From: Planctomycetota bacterium
Lineage (GTDB): Bacteria; Planctomycetota; MHYJ01; JACPRB01
Length of the DNA stretch: 55,655 nt
Direction of reading: 5' to 3'
NCBI GenBank assembly: GCA_016190175.1
Contig: JACPRC010000037.1
Coordinates: 1-55,655 of the forward strand
The notes under the pieces are model-generated. The model was given only the letters and a program-made list of their open reading frames with translations. It was not told where the DNA came from and made no database searches. Both the position numbers and the translations under genes were made by a program. Positions 47,514-54,509 of the stretch are shown here, one piece after another. How positions within the stretch are numbered: the first letter of the stretch is position 1; each line of letters opens with the position of its first letter.

Positions 47514-47964
47514 CGGCTCCCCTCCGGCGCGCAAACCACTCCCATGACGCGGCGAAGACGACCGCGACGGGCACGCTCCAGACGGCGTGGAGCGGCTCGT
47601 ACAGTCCCAGTTCGAAGGACCGCGCGGTGAACGGGAAGAGGAAGAAGGCGGACGAGGCCGAGCCCATCGTGTCCTTGAGGAGATCCACGAAGACGTGCAG
47701 GAGCCCCCCGAGCCAGAGCGCCAGCCACGCGCCGCGCCGCACGCGCTCCTCGAAGAGGAAACAGGCGGCGTACGCGTAGAGCGCCAGCCCCAGGACCGTG
47801 TGGGAGGGGACGTCGAAACGCATGGACGTCTGGAGCGCTCTGTCGAGGAACTTGCCGACGACGTCGGGGAGAAGCGCCCCGACGACGAACGCCGCCTGGA
47901 TCGGGCGCGACAGGCGCGCCGCCGGGATCCGCGCGGTCAGGTAGTGGGTGACGAGGTCGGCCAT
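47500..47964 (-). CDS. YdjM/metal-dependent hydrolase-like membrane protein, copy 1
   Basis: 154 residues with MADLVTHYLTARIPAARL, VVGALLPDVVGKFLD, FDVPSHTVLGL and GGLLHVFVDLLKDTMGSA, the same histidine/aspartate pattern as the copy at 46612-47070. Several membrane segments. The ATG shares bases with the stop of the upstream OB-like gene (TGATG), and the 3' end overlaps the next OB-like gene by 14 nt, so all four genes are read as one operon. Confidence 0.7.
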   Translation of the reverse strand: MADLVTHYLTARIPAARLSRPIQAAFVVGALLPDVVGKFLDRALQTSMRFDVPSHTVLGLALYAYAACFLFEERVRRGAWLALWLGGLLHVFVDLLKDTMGSASSAFFLFPFTARSFELGLYEPLHAVWSVPVAVVFAASWEWFARRRGADVWE

Positions 47965-48419
47965 CAGTATCGCGTCTCGAAAATGCCCCGGTCGAGACGG
48001 GTCCGTCGGAGCAGGCGCCACGCGACCAGCAGCGCCAGGAGTCCGGAGACGCCGTAGATCGCGGCGCGCTTCCAGTAGTAGCCGGGATATTCCCGTACCG
48101 CGTCCGCCACGATCTCGCCGCCGCGGACCGTCCCGCGGAGGCCGACGATTCCGCCGGCCGGCGGCCGCTCGCCGGAACGGATCGTGAGGGGGAGATCGTC
48201 CTTCTCGACGACGAAGCCGTCCGGCCGGGATTCGACGACGCGCGCGGGCGCGAGGAAGACGGTCCTCCCCTCGTGCCGTCCGGGGTACATCCGGATCTCC
48301 GACACGGGCGGGTGGAGGGCGCCGAGGCGTCCGCGGGCATGCCAGCAGAGGGCCGTCACGGCCAGGAGGGCCGCGCCGACCTTCGCCCAGCTCCAGCGAT
48401 CGCCGAAGAGGAGTTTCAT
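47964..48419 (-). CDS. Two-helix membrane protein with OB-like domain, copy 1
   Basis: 151 residues: N-terminal helix (WAKVGAALLAVTALCW), beta-rich middle (MYPGRHEGRTVFLAPARVVE, GIVGLRGTVRGGEIVADAV) and C-terminal helix (AIYGVSGLLALLVAWRLL). The gene precedes a YdjM-like gene and follows the GT-C-like gene with a 4-nt ATGA overlap. Its paralogue is at 47055-47513. The domain resembles the OB-fold of CcmE or NfeD-type proteins, by inference. Confidence 0.65.
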   Translation of the reverse strand: MKLLFGDRWSWAKVGAALLAVTALCWHARGRLGALHPPVSEIRMYPGRHEGRTVFLAPARVVESRPDGFVVEKDDLPLTIRSGERPPAGGIVGLRGTVRGGEIVADAVREYPGYYWKRAAIYGVSGLLALLVAWRLLRRTRLDRGIFETRY

Positions 48420-49828
48420 CTGTGCTTTGTATCGACCTGCGGAGCATCGTCCCTTCGGGCCGCCGCGAGCGCGAGACAGGCCAGGAGCGGCGCCTCCACC
48501 TGCATCAGGAGCCTCGGCAGGGCCGTCGGGATCTGCCACCCGGCGTCGAGCGGCGAGAGAAGGAGCGCGACGAGATAGGCGAGCAGCGTCCCCAGAGCTC
48601 CCGCGAGCAGGACGCGGCCCGCCGGCATCGTCCGGATCGCGCGGAATCCGAACGCCACCCCCAGAAGCAGCACGGGCCATACGAACATCCATCCCTTGAT
48701 CTCGCCGCAGTTCCGCACGAACGCGACCGCGATGAGCTTGAGGCGTATCCCCGCCTCGGAGATCGGCGCGACCCCCGCTGCGAAGTACCCCGAGATCCCG
48801 TGCGCCTGTCTGAAGAGGAGCCACGGGATCGACGGGAGCGCGGCGAGGAGGGCGAACAAGGCGATCCGTTTCGGCGCCCGCGCTCGCCCTTGACACGGGG
48901 CCGTCCCGCAAGGCGGGACGCGCCCGCCGGAGGCGGGGGGCCCTTCGGGCCCCAGCCCCGTGTCAAGGGCGAGCCACGCGAAGATCGCGCCGCCGACTGC
49001 GGCCGCCGCCGCGCCCTCGTTCTTCGTCCACGCGGCGAAGCCGAGGAGGAGCGCCGCCTGCGCCGCCGCGCGGGGCGACGGCTTCTCCGCGAAGGCGGCG
49101 AGGGCCGCGAATCCCGCGAAGAGGAAGGCGCTCAGCGGCGGCTCGGCGAGCCCCGACGCCCCCGAGCGCGCCCACTGGTGCGGCGCCAGGAGCAGGAACG
49201 TCGCCGCCAGCGACGCCGTCGCGCCGCACGCCGCCCGCAGCCGGCCGTAGAAGACGGCTCCGAGCGCGAGGAGGAATGCGGATCCCAGGAGGCGCACGAC
49301 CTGGTCGTTGAGCGCGCCCATGTGGAGGTAGGTCCAGACCTCGATCACGGGCCAGAGCAGCGGATAGTCCGGGAGGGCGTAGCCGAAGCGCTCGGCGTCT
49401 ACCAGGATGTCGGCGGGGATGCGGCCGGCCGCGAAGATCGCCTTCGACTTCAACCCCCAGTGGGCGTAGCCGTCGCTCGTGAAGCTCCCGACGATCCCGC
49501 GGACGACATGGACGGCCGCGAGCATCGCGAGGGCGCCCCAGAACCAGGAGCGATCCGCGCGGAGCGACGGCGCGAGACGTCCGCGGACCGCCGCCGCGAC
49601 GGCGAGCGCGAGCGTCAGCACGTAGACCGACCGGAACGCCCATGCGTTCGAGCGGAGCGCGACGGCGAAGAAGATGAGGCTCCCCGCGCCGGCGCCGAAG
49701 AGGAAGTCGAGTCCGAGGGACTCGATCGGATGTTCGTCGTCCCGCCGCAGGGGAAGGACGGCCCGCAGCCCGCGACCGAGGAGCCAGAGCGACGCGACGG
49801 CCGCGGCGGCGCCCAGGATCGGCCTCAC
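48416..49828 (-). CDS. Polytopic membrane protein, GT-C glycosyltransferase-like
   Basis: 470 residues with about 10-11 membrane helices. GTG 49828 follows GGAGG by 5 nt and overlaps the upstream stop as GTGA. The first outer loop has TSDGYAHWGLKSKAIFAAG and LPDYPLLWPVIEVWTYLHMG, a D-x-x-x-H/W loop like ArnT/PMT-type lipid-sugar transferases. It probably moves a sugar from a lipid carrier outside the membrane. Residues near 285-315 (LGPEGPPASGGRVPPCG) are encoded by an inserted 93-bp hairpin element that keeps the frame and lies between two helices. It is cotranscribed with the following membrane genes. Confidence 0.75.
   Translation of the reverse strand: MRPILGAAAAVASLWLLGRGLRAVLPLRRDDEHPIESLGLDFLFGAGAGSLIFFAVALRSNAWAFRSVYVLTLALAVAAAVRGRLAPSLRADRSWFWGALAMLAAVHVVRGIVGSFTSDGYAHWGLKSKAIFAAGRIPADILVDAERFGYALPDYPLLWPVIEVWTYLHMGALNDQVVRLLGSAFLLALGAVFYGRLRAACGATASLAATFLLLAPHQWARSGASGLAEPPLSAFLFAGFAALAAFAEKPSPRAAAQAALLLGFAAWTKNEGAAAAAVGGAIFAWLALDTGLGPEGPPASGGRVPPCGTAPCQGRARAPKRIALFALLAALPSIPWLLFRQAHGISGYFAAGVAPISEAGIRLKLIAVAFVRNCGEIKGWMFVWPVLLLGVAFGFRAIRTMPAGRVLLAGALGTLLAYLVALLLSPLDAGWQIPTALPRLLMQVEAPLLACLALAAARRDDAPQVDTKHR
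48882..48974. repeat. 93-bp multi-hairpin element inserted in frame in a gene
   Basis: Perfect 20-bp outer arms (48882-48901 and 48955-48974; core GCCCTTGACACGG) enclose three hairpins (CGTCCCGC/GCGGGACG, CCCGCC/GGCGGG, GGGCCC/GGGCCC). The length is 31 codons. A relative is at 15429-15522. Confidence 0.88.
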
Positions 49829-50433
49829 CGCTTCCTCCGATACAGCGTCGCCCGCTCGTTGCGGCCGACCGGCTCGTACTCCGCGAGGATCTCCGCGGAT
49901 TCGTGGCGGCACATCAGGAGGTAGTCGTGGTCGGGTCGCAAAGGCCGGAAGAACTGGAGCGGATCGAAGAAGCCGGGCGTGGCGCGATCCGCCGCGCGAG
50001 GGTCGTGCGCGATCTTCCGGAACGACCCGCCGTCGCGGACGGCATAGTCCGCGCGCCCGGGACAGATGCGGTAGTTGAGATTCGTCTCCAGGTACTTCCG
50101 GTCCTTGAAGTTCATGTCCGCCGGAAGGACGACGAGGATCCGCGCGCCCGGAGGGAGACGGCGGAGCAGTTCCGCGCAAGCCTCGGGCTCGGCCGGCGCC
50201 CACCGCCGGGCCCGCTCGTCGTAGCTCAGGGAGCCGTACTTCCATACGGGCTCCAGCGACTCGCGGCCCTCGCGGGGGAGCGAGTAACCGAGGTTCACGA
50301 AAACGGCGAGGACGAAGAGGGCCCGAGGAACCGTGATCCGGCCCGAGCGGAGCCATCGCCACAGCTCGCGGAAGGCGAGGATCCCGAGGACGCCTGCGAC
50401 GACATAAACGGCGGCGGTCGCCGCGGTTGGCAT
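49825..50433 (-). CDS. Membrane protein of unknown function
   Basis: 202 residues. Two N-terminal hydrophobic segments (TAAVYVVAGVLGILAF, RALFVLAVFVNLGYSL) are followed by a ~135-residue outer domain with a Rossmann-like start (LLRRLPPGARILVVLPADMN) and YLETNLNYRICPGRADYAV. It has the shape of small partner proteins of GT-C enzymes in lipid-sugar operons. The next gene starts within its stop (GTGA), which supports a joint role. The ATG at 50433 has TATCTT 6 nt upstream and no Shine-Dalgarno sequence. Confidence 0.65.
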   Translation of the reverse strand: MPTAATAAVYVVAGVLGILAFRELWRWLRSGRITVPRALFVLAVFVNLGYSLPREGRESLEPVWKYGSLSYDERARRWAPAEPEACAELLRRLPPGARILVVLPADMNFKDRKYLETNLNYRICPGRADYAVRDGGSFRKIAHDPRAADRATPGFFDPLQFFRPLRPDHDYLLMCRHESAEILAEYEPVGRNERATLYRRKR

Positions 50434-50439
50434 CGCGGG

Positions 50440-50445
50440 AAGATA
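50440..50445 (-). promoter_or_regulatory. -10-like TATCTT box heading the membrane operon
   Basis: TANNNT 6 nt before ATG 50433. It would drive the operon 50433 to 46612 as a leaderless transcript. Confidence 0.45.
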
Positions 50446-50500
50446 CCATAAGCGAGGGCCGCCGGGTACGGGACAACTTGCCGCCGAGTTCCTCGGGTAC

Positions 50501-50506
50501 TATACT
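50501..50506 (+). promoter_or_regulatory. -10 TATACT box before DUF433 gene
   Basis: Near-consensus TATACT ending 6 nt before ATG 50513; a start point at the A of ATG is expected. Confidence 0.55.
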
Positions 50507-50512
50507 CACAGC

Positions 50513-50740
50513 ATGGCACAGGACATGATCGTGAGCGATCCGAAGGTGTTGGCGGGCAAACCCGTCATTCAGGGCACTCGCATCTCGGTCTCGTTCGTCC
50601 TTCAGTGCATGGCTTCCGGTATGTCCGTGGACGACCTTCTCCGATCGTATCCCCACTTGACGCGCGAGGGCGTCCTTGCGGCTGTCGATTATGCGGCGCG
50701 GGTGTTGGAAGGCGACTCTATCCTGCCTTTGCCACGATAG
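50513..50740 (+). CDS. DUF433 antitoxin
   Basis: 75 residues. The DUF433 core is complete: VSDPKVLAGKPVIQGTRISV, SGMSVDDLLRSYPHLTREGV and LAAVDYA. These small helix-turn-helix-like proteins are the antitoxins of pairs with DUF5615/Mut7-C PIN-like toxins (VapBC45-type). The toxin gene starts 3 nt downstream but is cut short after 24 codons. The promoter TATACT lies 6 nt before the ATG. Confidence 0.9.
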   Translation: MAQDMIVSDPKVLAGKPVIQGTRISVSFVLQCMASGMSVDDLLRSYPHLTREGVLAAVDYAARVLEGDSILPLPR

Positions 50741-53700
50741 TCGATGGCACGCATCCTTGCGGATGAGAATATCCACCCGCATTTGCTCGACGCCCTTGCC
50801 GCAGCCGGCCACGCATGATCCACCTCGAAGGCCGCCTCAGCGTCCGAGCCGCGATCGAGACGGGCCGGCGGAAGGTCGACTCCGTCCTCGTGGGGGAGGG
50901 CGCTTCGGAGGAGAAACTGGAGGATGTCCTCGCGGCCGCGAAGCGGAAGGGGATCCCGGTGCGCCGCGTCCCCACCTCGACGCTGGAAGAGATCGTCCAC
51001 GGCAAGACGCACGGCTGGATCGTCGCGATGTGTTCGGAGCGGACGCCCGATCCGGAGAGCGCGCTCGATCCGATCCTCGCGGGGCGCGAGCCGCCGTTCC
51101 TGCTCCTGCTCGAGGGAGTGGACGACGCGCGGAACTTCGGCGCGACGCTCCGGACGGCCGAGGCGCTGGGAGTCCACGCGGTGATTCTGAAGAAGCGCGA
51201 ATGGGACTTCGACGAGACCGCCGTGATGCGCGCCTCGTCGGGCGCGTTCGAGCGCCTGACCGTCGTGAAGACGCAGCGCGAGGACGGACTGCTCGAACGG
51301 TTGAAGGCGCGCGGGTTGGCGATCTGGGCCTGCATCGCGAACGCGCGAAGGTCGATCTACGAGGCGGACTTCCGCACGCCGATGATCCTCGCGGTGGGCG
51401 GCGAGAAGCGCGGGCTTTCGGGCGCGGCGCGGTCGATCTGCACCGGTCTCCTGAAGATCCCGACGAAACCGGGCGCGACGTCGCTGACGATGAGCCACGC
51501 CGCGGCGATCCTGATGGCGGAGGCGGCGAGGCAGAGGGCGTGAATACTCCCCCAGTTCCTTCCTCGCCTTCTCGATCCGGCCCCGGATCATCGCCCGGCT
51601 CGGCCAATCCGCCGGGGCGACCTCCAGCGCCTTCTCGTAATCGCGGATCGCCCCGCGCAGGTCGCCTTTCTCGTGCAGGGTCAGACCGCGGTTCCCCCAC
51701 GCGTCGGCGTACCCCGGCTTGAGGTCGATCGCCTTCGTGAAGTCCTCGATCGCGCGGTCGCGCCGGTCGAGGGCGCGGAAGCAGAGACCGCGGGTGTTGT
51801 ACACCTCGACGTAGTCGGGACGGAACTTCAGGGCCGCGTCGCAATCGGCGATCGCCGATTCGTACTCCTTGCGCGCCTTGTAGCTCCAGGCGCGGCCGAA
51901 GTGGGACTTTTCGTCGGGACGGAGGAGGATCGCCGCGGTGAAGTCCCGGATCGCCTCGGCGTGATCGCCCTTGACCTGGTTCGCCGCGCCGCGCAGGCCG
52001 TAGGTGTAGGCGGAAGGGCGCAGCTTGATGGCCTCGCCGTAGTCCGCGACCGCGAGGGCGTAGTGGCGCGTGTCCAAGTAGGCGTTGCCCCGGAAGATCC
52101 AGGCGTTGACGAAGGTGCGGTCGAGCGCGAGCGCCGAGGTGCAGTCGCGGATGGCCCCCTCCCAGTCGCCCTTGCGCGACTTGGCAAGGCCGCGGTTGGC
52201 GTATGCGTCGGGGTAGTCCGGGAGACCGCGCAGCGCCTCGTTGAAATCCTCGATCGCCCCGTCGTAGTCCCCGAGGTCGATCCGCACGTTGCCGCGGTTC
52301 AGGAGGCACTGGGCCCAGCCCGGGATGATCGCGAGGGCGCGGTCGTAGTCCTCGCGGGCCTCCTGGAACCGGCCGAGGGCGCGGCGCGCCATGCCGCGCC
52401 CGAACCAGGCCTGGGCGTACCGCCGGTCGCACTTGACCGCCTCGGACATCTCCTCCTCGGAGGGGGCGTGCCTCGACAGGTGGTAGAACGCGTGGCCGCG
52501 CCAGTAGTGGCCGCGCCCGTCGGTCGGCGCCGTCGCAAGGTACTCGCCGAGCAGCTCCGCGGCGGGTTCGTGTTCCCCCTTGCTGAAGGCGAGCAGGCCC
52601 TGGCCGTAGCGCCGCTCGGCGTTCTCCCGGCTGTACTCCTCGACCCGCGCGAGGTCGGCCTCGATCTCCTCGCGCAACTTGCGCCCCTCGGGAGTCTCCT
52701 CTTGCGTCGCTCCTCCGCGCCCGTGACGGAGTTGTTCGTAGTCGTCCACGCGGAGCCGCACGCGGTCGAGGTACGCGGCGGCAAAGCGGGGGGAAACGGC
52801 GATCGCCCGCTCGACCGCCGCGAGAGCCTGCTCCTTCGCCCCGGCCAGCGCGTACGCCCGTCCCGTCCCGACGTGCGCCTCGGGAAGGTCGGGATGCTCC
52901 GCGAGCGCGCGGTCGAACTCGCGGCGCGCCTCTTCGGCCATCGCGAGCAGCTCCGTGCGGCTGTAGTCCGGATCGCGCATGCGGATCCTGATGTTCTCGA
53001 TGACGCGGCGGCCCGACTCGAGGTGCGGCTGCGCCCGCTCGCGGCGCCGCGCGTCGGCGATCTCCCGGTCGCGCTGTGCCGACAGCTCCAGCTCCTTCGT
53101 CCGCCGCGCGTCGGCCTCGCGCCACCACCGGCGGACCAGCACCGCGGCCACCGCGGCCGTCGCCAGGAGCCCCGCCGCCGCCGTGAGGACCACGGCCCTC
53201 CTCCGGCGCACGAGCGTCAGGGTCCGGTAGACGGTCGAGGGCGGGTGCGCGACGATCGCGTCCCCCTCCAGCCAGTGGGTGAGATCCTCCGCAAGCTCCG
53301 CCGCGGTCGCGTAGCGGCGATCCGGGTCCTTCTCGACACACTTCATCACGATCGTCTCGAGGTCGCGATCGACGGCGGGGTTGTGCTTGCGCACCGGGAC
53401 CGCCTCCTCCTCCACGATCTTCTTCACCAGGACGTAGATGTCCTCGTGACGGAAGAGGGGACGGTCCGCGAGGAGCTCGTAGAGCGTCGCGCCCAGCGAA
53501 TAGACGTCGGCGCGGCGGTCCACGGCCAGTCCGCGGGCCTGCTCGGGTGACATGTAGTTCGGCGTGCCGACGATCATCCCGCTGCGCGAGGCGGCGCCGT
53601 CGATGGCCGTGGACTTGGCCAGGCCGAAATCCATGACGTAGATCCGCGGCCGGCGCTGGCCCGGCGGGGTCTCCACCATCAGGTTGTCGGGCTTGAGGTC

Positions 53701-54318
53701 GCGGTGGACCACCCCCATCTCGTGCGCGTGGTGCACGGCGAGGGCGGCGTCGCGGACCAGCTCGACGACGAGCCTCCGGTCCGCGCTCGGAAACGCCGCG
53801 AGGGTCGGCCCGTCCACGTACTGCATCGCGATGCAGTCGTCCCGCGCCTCGTAGACGGTGGCGATGTTCGGGTGGGCGAGACGGGCGGCCGTCTGCGCCT
53901 CGCGCCGGAGGCGGGCGATCTCGACCGGGTCCGTGCCCTTGATGAACTTGAGCGCGACCCAGCGGCCCAGCTTCTCGTCCCAGGCCTTCCACACCTCGCC
54001 CATCCCCCCTTCGCCCAGGAGCGCGACCTTGAGGTACGGTCCGACCCGTTGCCCGGTCGAAACTGTGGACGGGGACGCCGGCGCCGGTTGCACCACCGTC
54101 GGTTTCGTGGGAGGTCCCGGGCTGCCGGCCTGCTCGTGATGGAGATACCCTCTTCGGACCATCACTTCGATCAGGCTCGGCAGCGGCGTCACGCCGCCGG
54201 CGGCCATCTCCGCCCGGGCCCGCATGCACTCGGCGACCTGCTCGGGACTGACCTCACCCTGCGCGACCACGAGCCGCCACAGATCCGGGTCGGAGTCGGG
54301 AGAATCGGCGACGGCCAT
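50689..54318 (-). CDS. Ser/Thr protein kinase with TPR array; 3' end unclear
   Basis: ATG 54318 with TAGAAT 7 nt upstream. The N-terminal ~45-residue module (LVVAQGEVSPEQVAECMRAR to MVRRGYL) is shared with the WD40 kinase. Kinase domain: LLGEGGMGEVWKAW, VALKFI, HRDLKPDNLMVE, DFGLAKS, GTPNYMSPEQA. A membrane helix follows (VVLTAAAGLLATAAVAAVLV), then about 10 TPR units (AWFGRGMARRALGRFQEARE; DAWGNRGLTLHEKGDLRGAI) to about 51540 (EKARKELGEY). The frame then stays open for another ~285 codons across the methyltransferase gene with no repeats and biased Arg/Pro composition, so the true C-terminus is probably near 51540 and a stop has been lost or misread. Confidence 0.85.
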   Translation of the reverse strand: MAVADSPDSDPDLWRLVVAQGEVSPEQVAECMRARAEMAAGGVTPLPSLIEVMVRRGYLHHEQAGSPGPPTKPTVVQPAPASPSTVSTGQRVGPYLKVALLGEGGMGEVWKAWDEKLGRWVALKFIKGTDPVEIARLRREAQTAARLAHPNIATVYEARDDCIAMQYVDGPTLAAFPSADRRLVVELVRDAALAVHHAHEMGVVHRDLKPDNLMVETPPGQRRPRIYVMDFGLAKSTAIDGAASRSGMIVGTPNYMSPEQARGLAVDRRADVYSLGATLYELLADRPLFRHEDIYVLVKKIVEEEAVPVRKHNPAVDRDLETIVMKCVEKDPDRRYATAAELAEDLTHWLEGDAIVAHPPSTVYRTLTLVRRRRAVVLTAAAGLLATAAVAAVLVRRWWREADARRTKELELSAQRDREIADARRRERAQPHLESGRRVIENIRIRMRDPDYSRTELLAMAEEARREFDRALAEHPDLPEAHVGTGRAYALAGAKEQALAAVERAIAVSPRFAAAYLDRVRLRVDDYEQLRHGRGGATQEETPEGRKLREEIEADLARVEEYSRENAERRYGQGLLAFSKGEHEPAAELLGEYLATAPTDGRGHYWRGHAFYHLSRHAPSEEEMSEAVKCDRRYAQAWFGRGMARRALGRFQEAREDYDRALAIIPGWAQCLLNRGNVRIDLGDYDGAIEDFNEALRGLPDYPDAYANRGLAKSRKGDWEGAIRDCTSALALDRTFVNAWIFRGNAYLDTRHYALAVADYGEAIKLRPSAYTYGLRGAANQVKGDHAEAIRDFTAAILLRPDEKSHFGRAWSYKARKEYESAIADCDAALKFRPDYVEVYNTRGLCFRALDRRDRAIEDFTKAIDLKPGYADAWGNRGLTLHEKGDLRGAIRDYEKALEVAPADWPSRAMIRGRIEKARKELGEYSRPLPRRLRHQDRRGVAHRQRRRARFRRDLQETGADRPRRARKPALLAAHREDHRRAEVRLVDRPSRVRDAGPDRQPARLQPFEQSVLALRLHDGQALERARRGAHHGGLVEVPFALLQNHRVDSQRLGRPERRAEVPRVVHSLEQEQERRLAPREDRIERALRIGRPLRTHRDDPAVRLAVDDLFQRRGGDAAHRDPLPLRGREDILQFLLRSALPHEDGVDLPPARLDRGSDAEAAFEVDHAWPAAARASSKCGWIFSSARMRAIDYRGKGRIESPSNTRAA
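50744..50818 (+). pseudogene. Truncated DUF5615 PIN-like toxin
   Basis: A 24-codon ORF reading ARILADENIHPHLLDALAAAGH, the typical first strand and helix of DUF5615 toxins (LADENxxxxLxxALxxAGH), then a stop that overlaps the ATG of the methyltransferase gene (ATGA, 50815-50818). About 90 residues including the catalytic acids of the PIN-like fold are missing. The break point is exactly at the neighbouring gene's start. Confidence 0.75.
50815..51543 (+). CDS. SpoU/TrmH-family RNA 2'-O-methyltransferase
   Basis: 242 residues. The N-terminal substrate domain has HLEGRLSVRAAIETGRRKVD and LEEIVHGKTHGWIVAM. The SPOUT domain shows motif 1 LLLEGVDDARNFGATLRTAEA, motif 2 MILAVGGEKRGLS and motif 3 LLKIPTKPGATSLTMSHAAAIL, where the usual (I)PM-x-x-x-x-SLNVS reads IPTKPGATSLTMS. 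It methylates a ribose in rRNA or tRNA using SAM; the exact target is uncertain. The ATG overlaps the truncated toxin stop. It is covered on the other strand by the 3' extension of the kinase reading frame, and this plus-strand gene is the better supported one there. Confidence 0.92.
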   Translation: MIHLEGRLSVRAAIETGRRKVDSVLVGEGASEEKLEDVLAAAKRKGIPVRRVPTSTLEEIVHGKTHGWIVAMCSERTPDPESALDPILAGREPPFLLLLEGVDDARNFGATLRTAEALGVHAVILKKREWDFDETAVMRASSGAFERLTVVKTQREDGLLERLKARGLAIWACIANARRSIYEADFRTPMILAVGGEKRGLSGAARSICTGLLKIPTKPGATSLTMSHAAAILMAEAARQRA

Positions 54319-54325
54319 GAAGAGC

Positions 54326-54331
54326 ATTCTA
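54326..54331 (-). promoter_or_regulatory. -10-like TAGAAT box before TPR kinase
   Basis: TAGAAT 7 nt before ATG 54318; fixes the start and suggests a leaderless transcript. Confidence 0.5.
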
Positions 54332-54366
54332 CACCACGAACGGAGCCCCGTGTGGCAGACCGCGCC

Positions 54367-54379
54367 TGTCACAGTGACA
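54367..54379. promoter_or_regulatory. Palindrome TGTCACAGTGACA upstream of dnaK
   Basis: Perfect 13-bp palindrome (6-bp arms around A) about 118 bp upstream of the predicted dnaK start point, in the range of enhancer sites for sigma-54 activators. It is also about 50 bp upstream of the divergent kinase start. Confidence 0.5.
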
Positions 54380-54458
54380 CGTCCTCCTCCGGTGCGGCGG
54401 TGCGTGGATGCAAAGCGGTGTTTTCCAGGTGGTTGCGGGGCAGGTGGGCGGTGCGGGG

Positions 54459-54473
54459 TGGCACGGACTTTGC
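54459..54473 (+). promoter_or_regulatory. Sigma-54 (-24/-12) promoter of dnaK
   Basis: TGGCACGGACTTTGC matches the consensus TGGCACG-N4-TTGC exactly, with GG (54460-54461) and GC (54472-54473) separated by the required 10 nt. Transcription should begin near 54485, leaving a ~25-nt leader with GGAGG before ATG 54510. Confidence 0.75.
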
Positions 54474-54509
54474 GCTTGCGCTTCCGGCGGATACTGCAGG
54501 AGGATCTCG

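Noticed and set aside
50689-50814. Kinase coding up to 50689 as a genuine C-terminus
   Set aside because: No TPR or other pattern after ~51540, and the strand is occupied by a well-supported methyltransferase and DUF5615 remnant; kept only as the formal reading frame.
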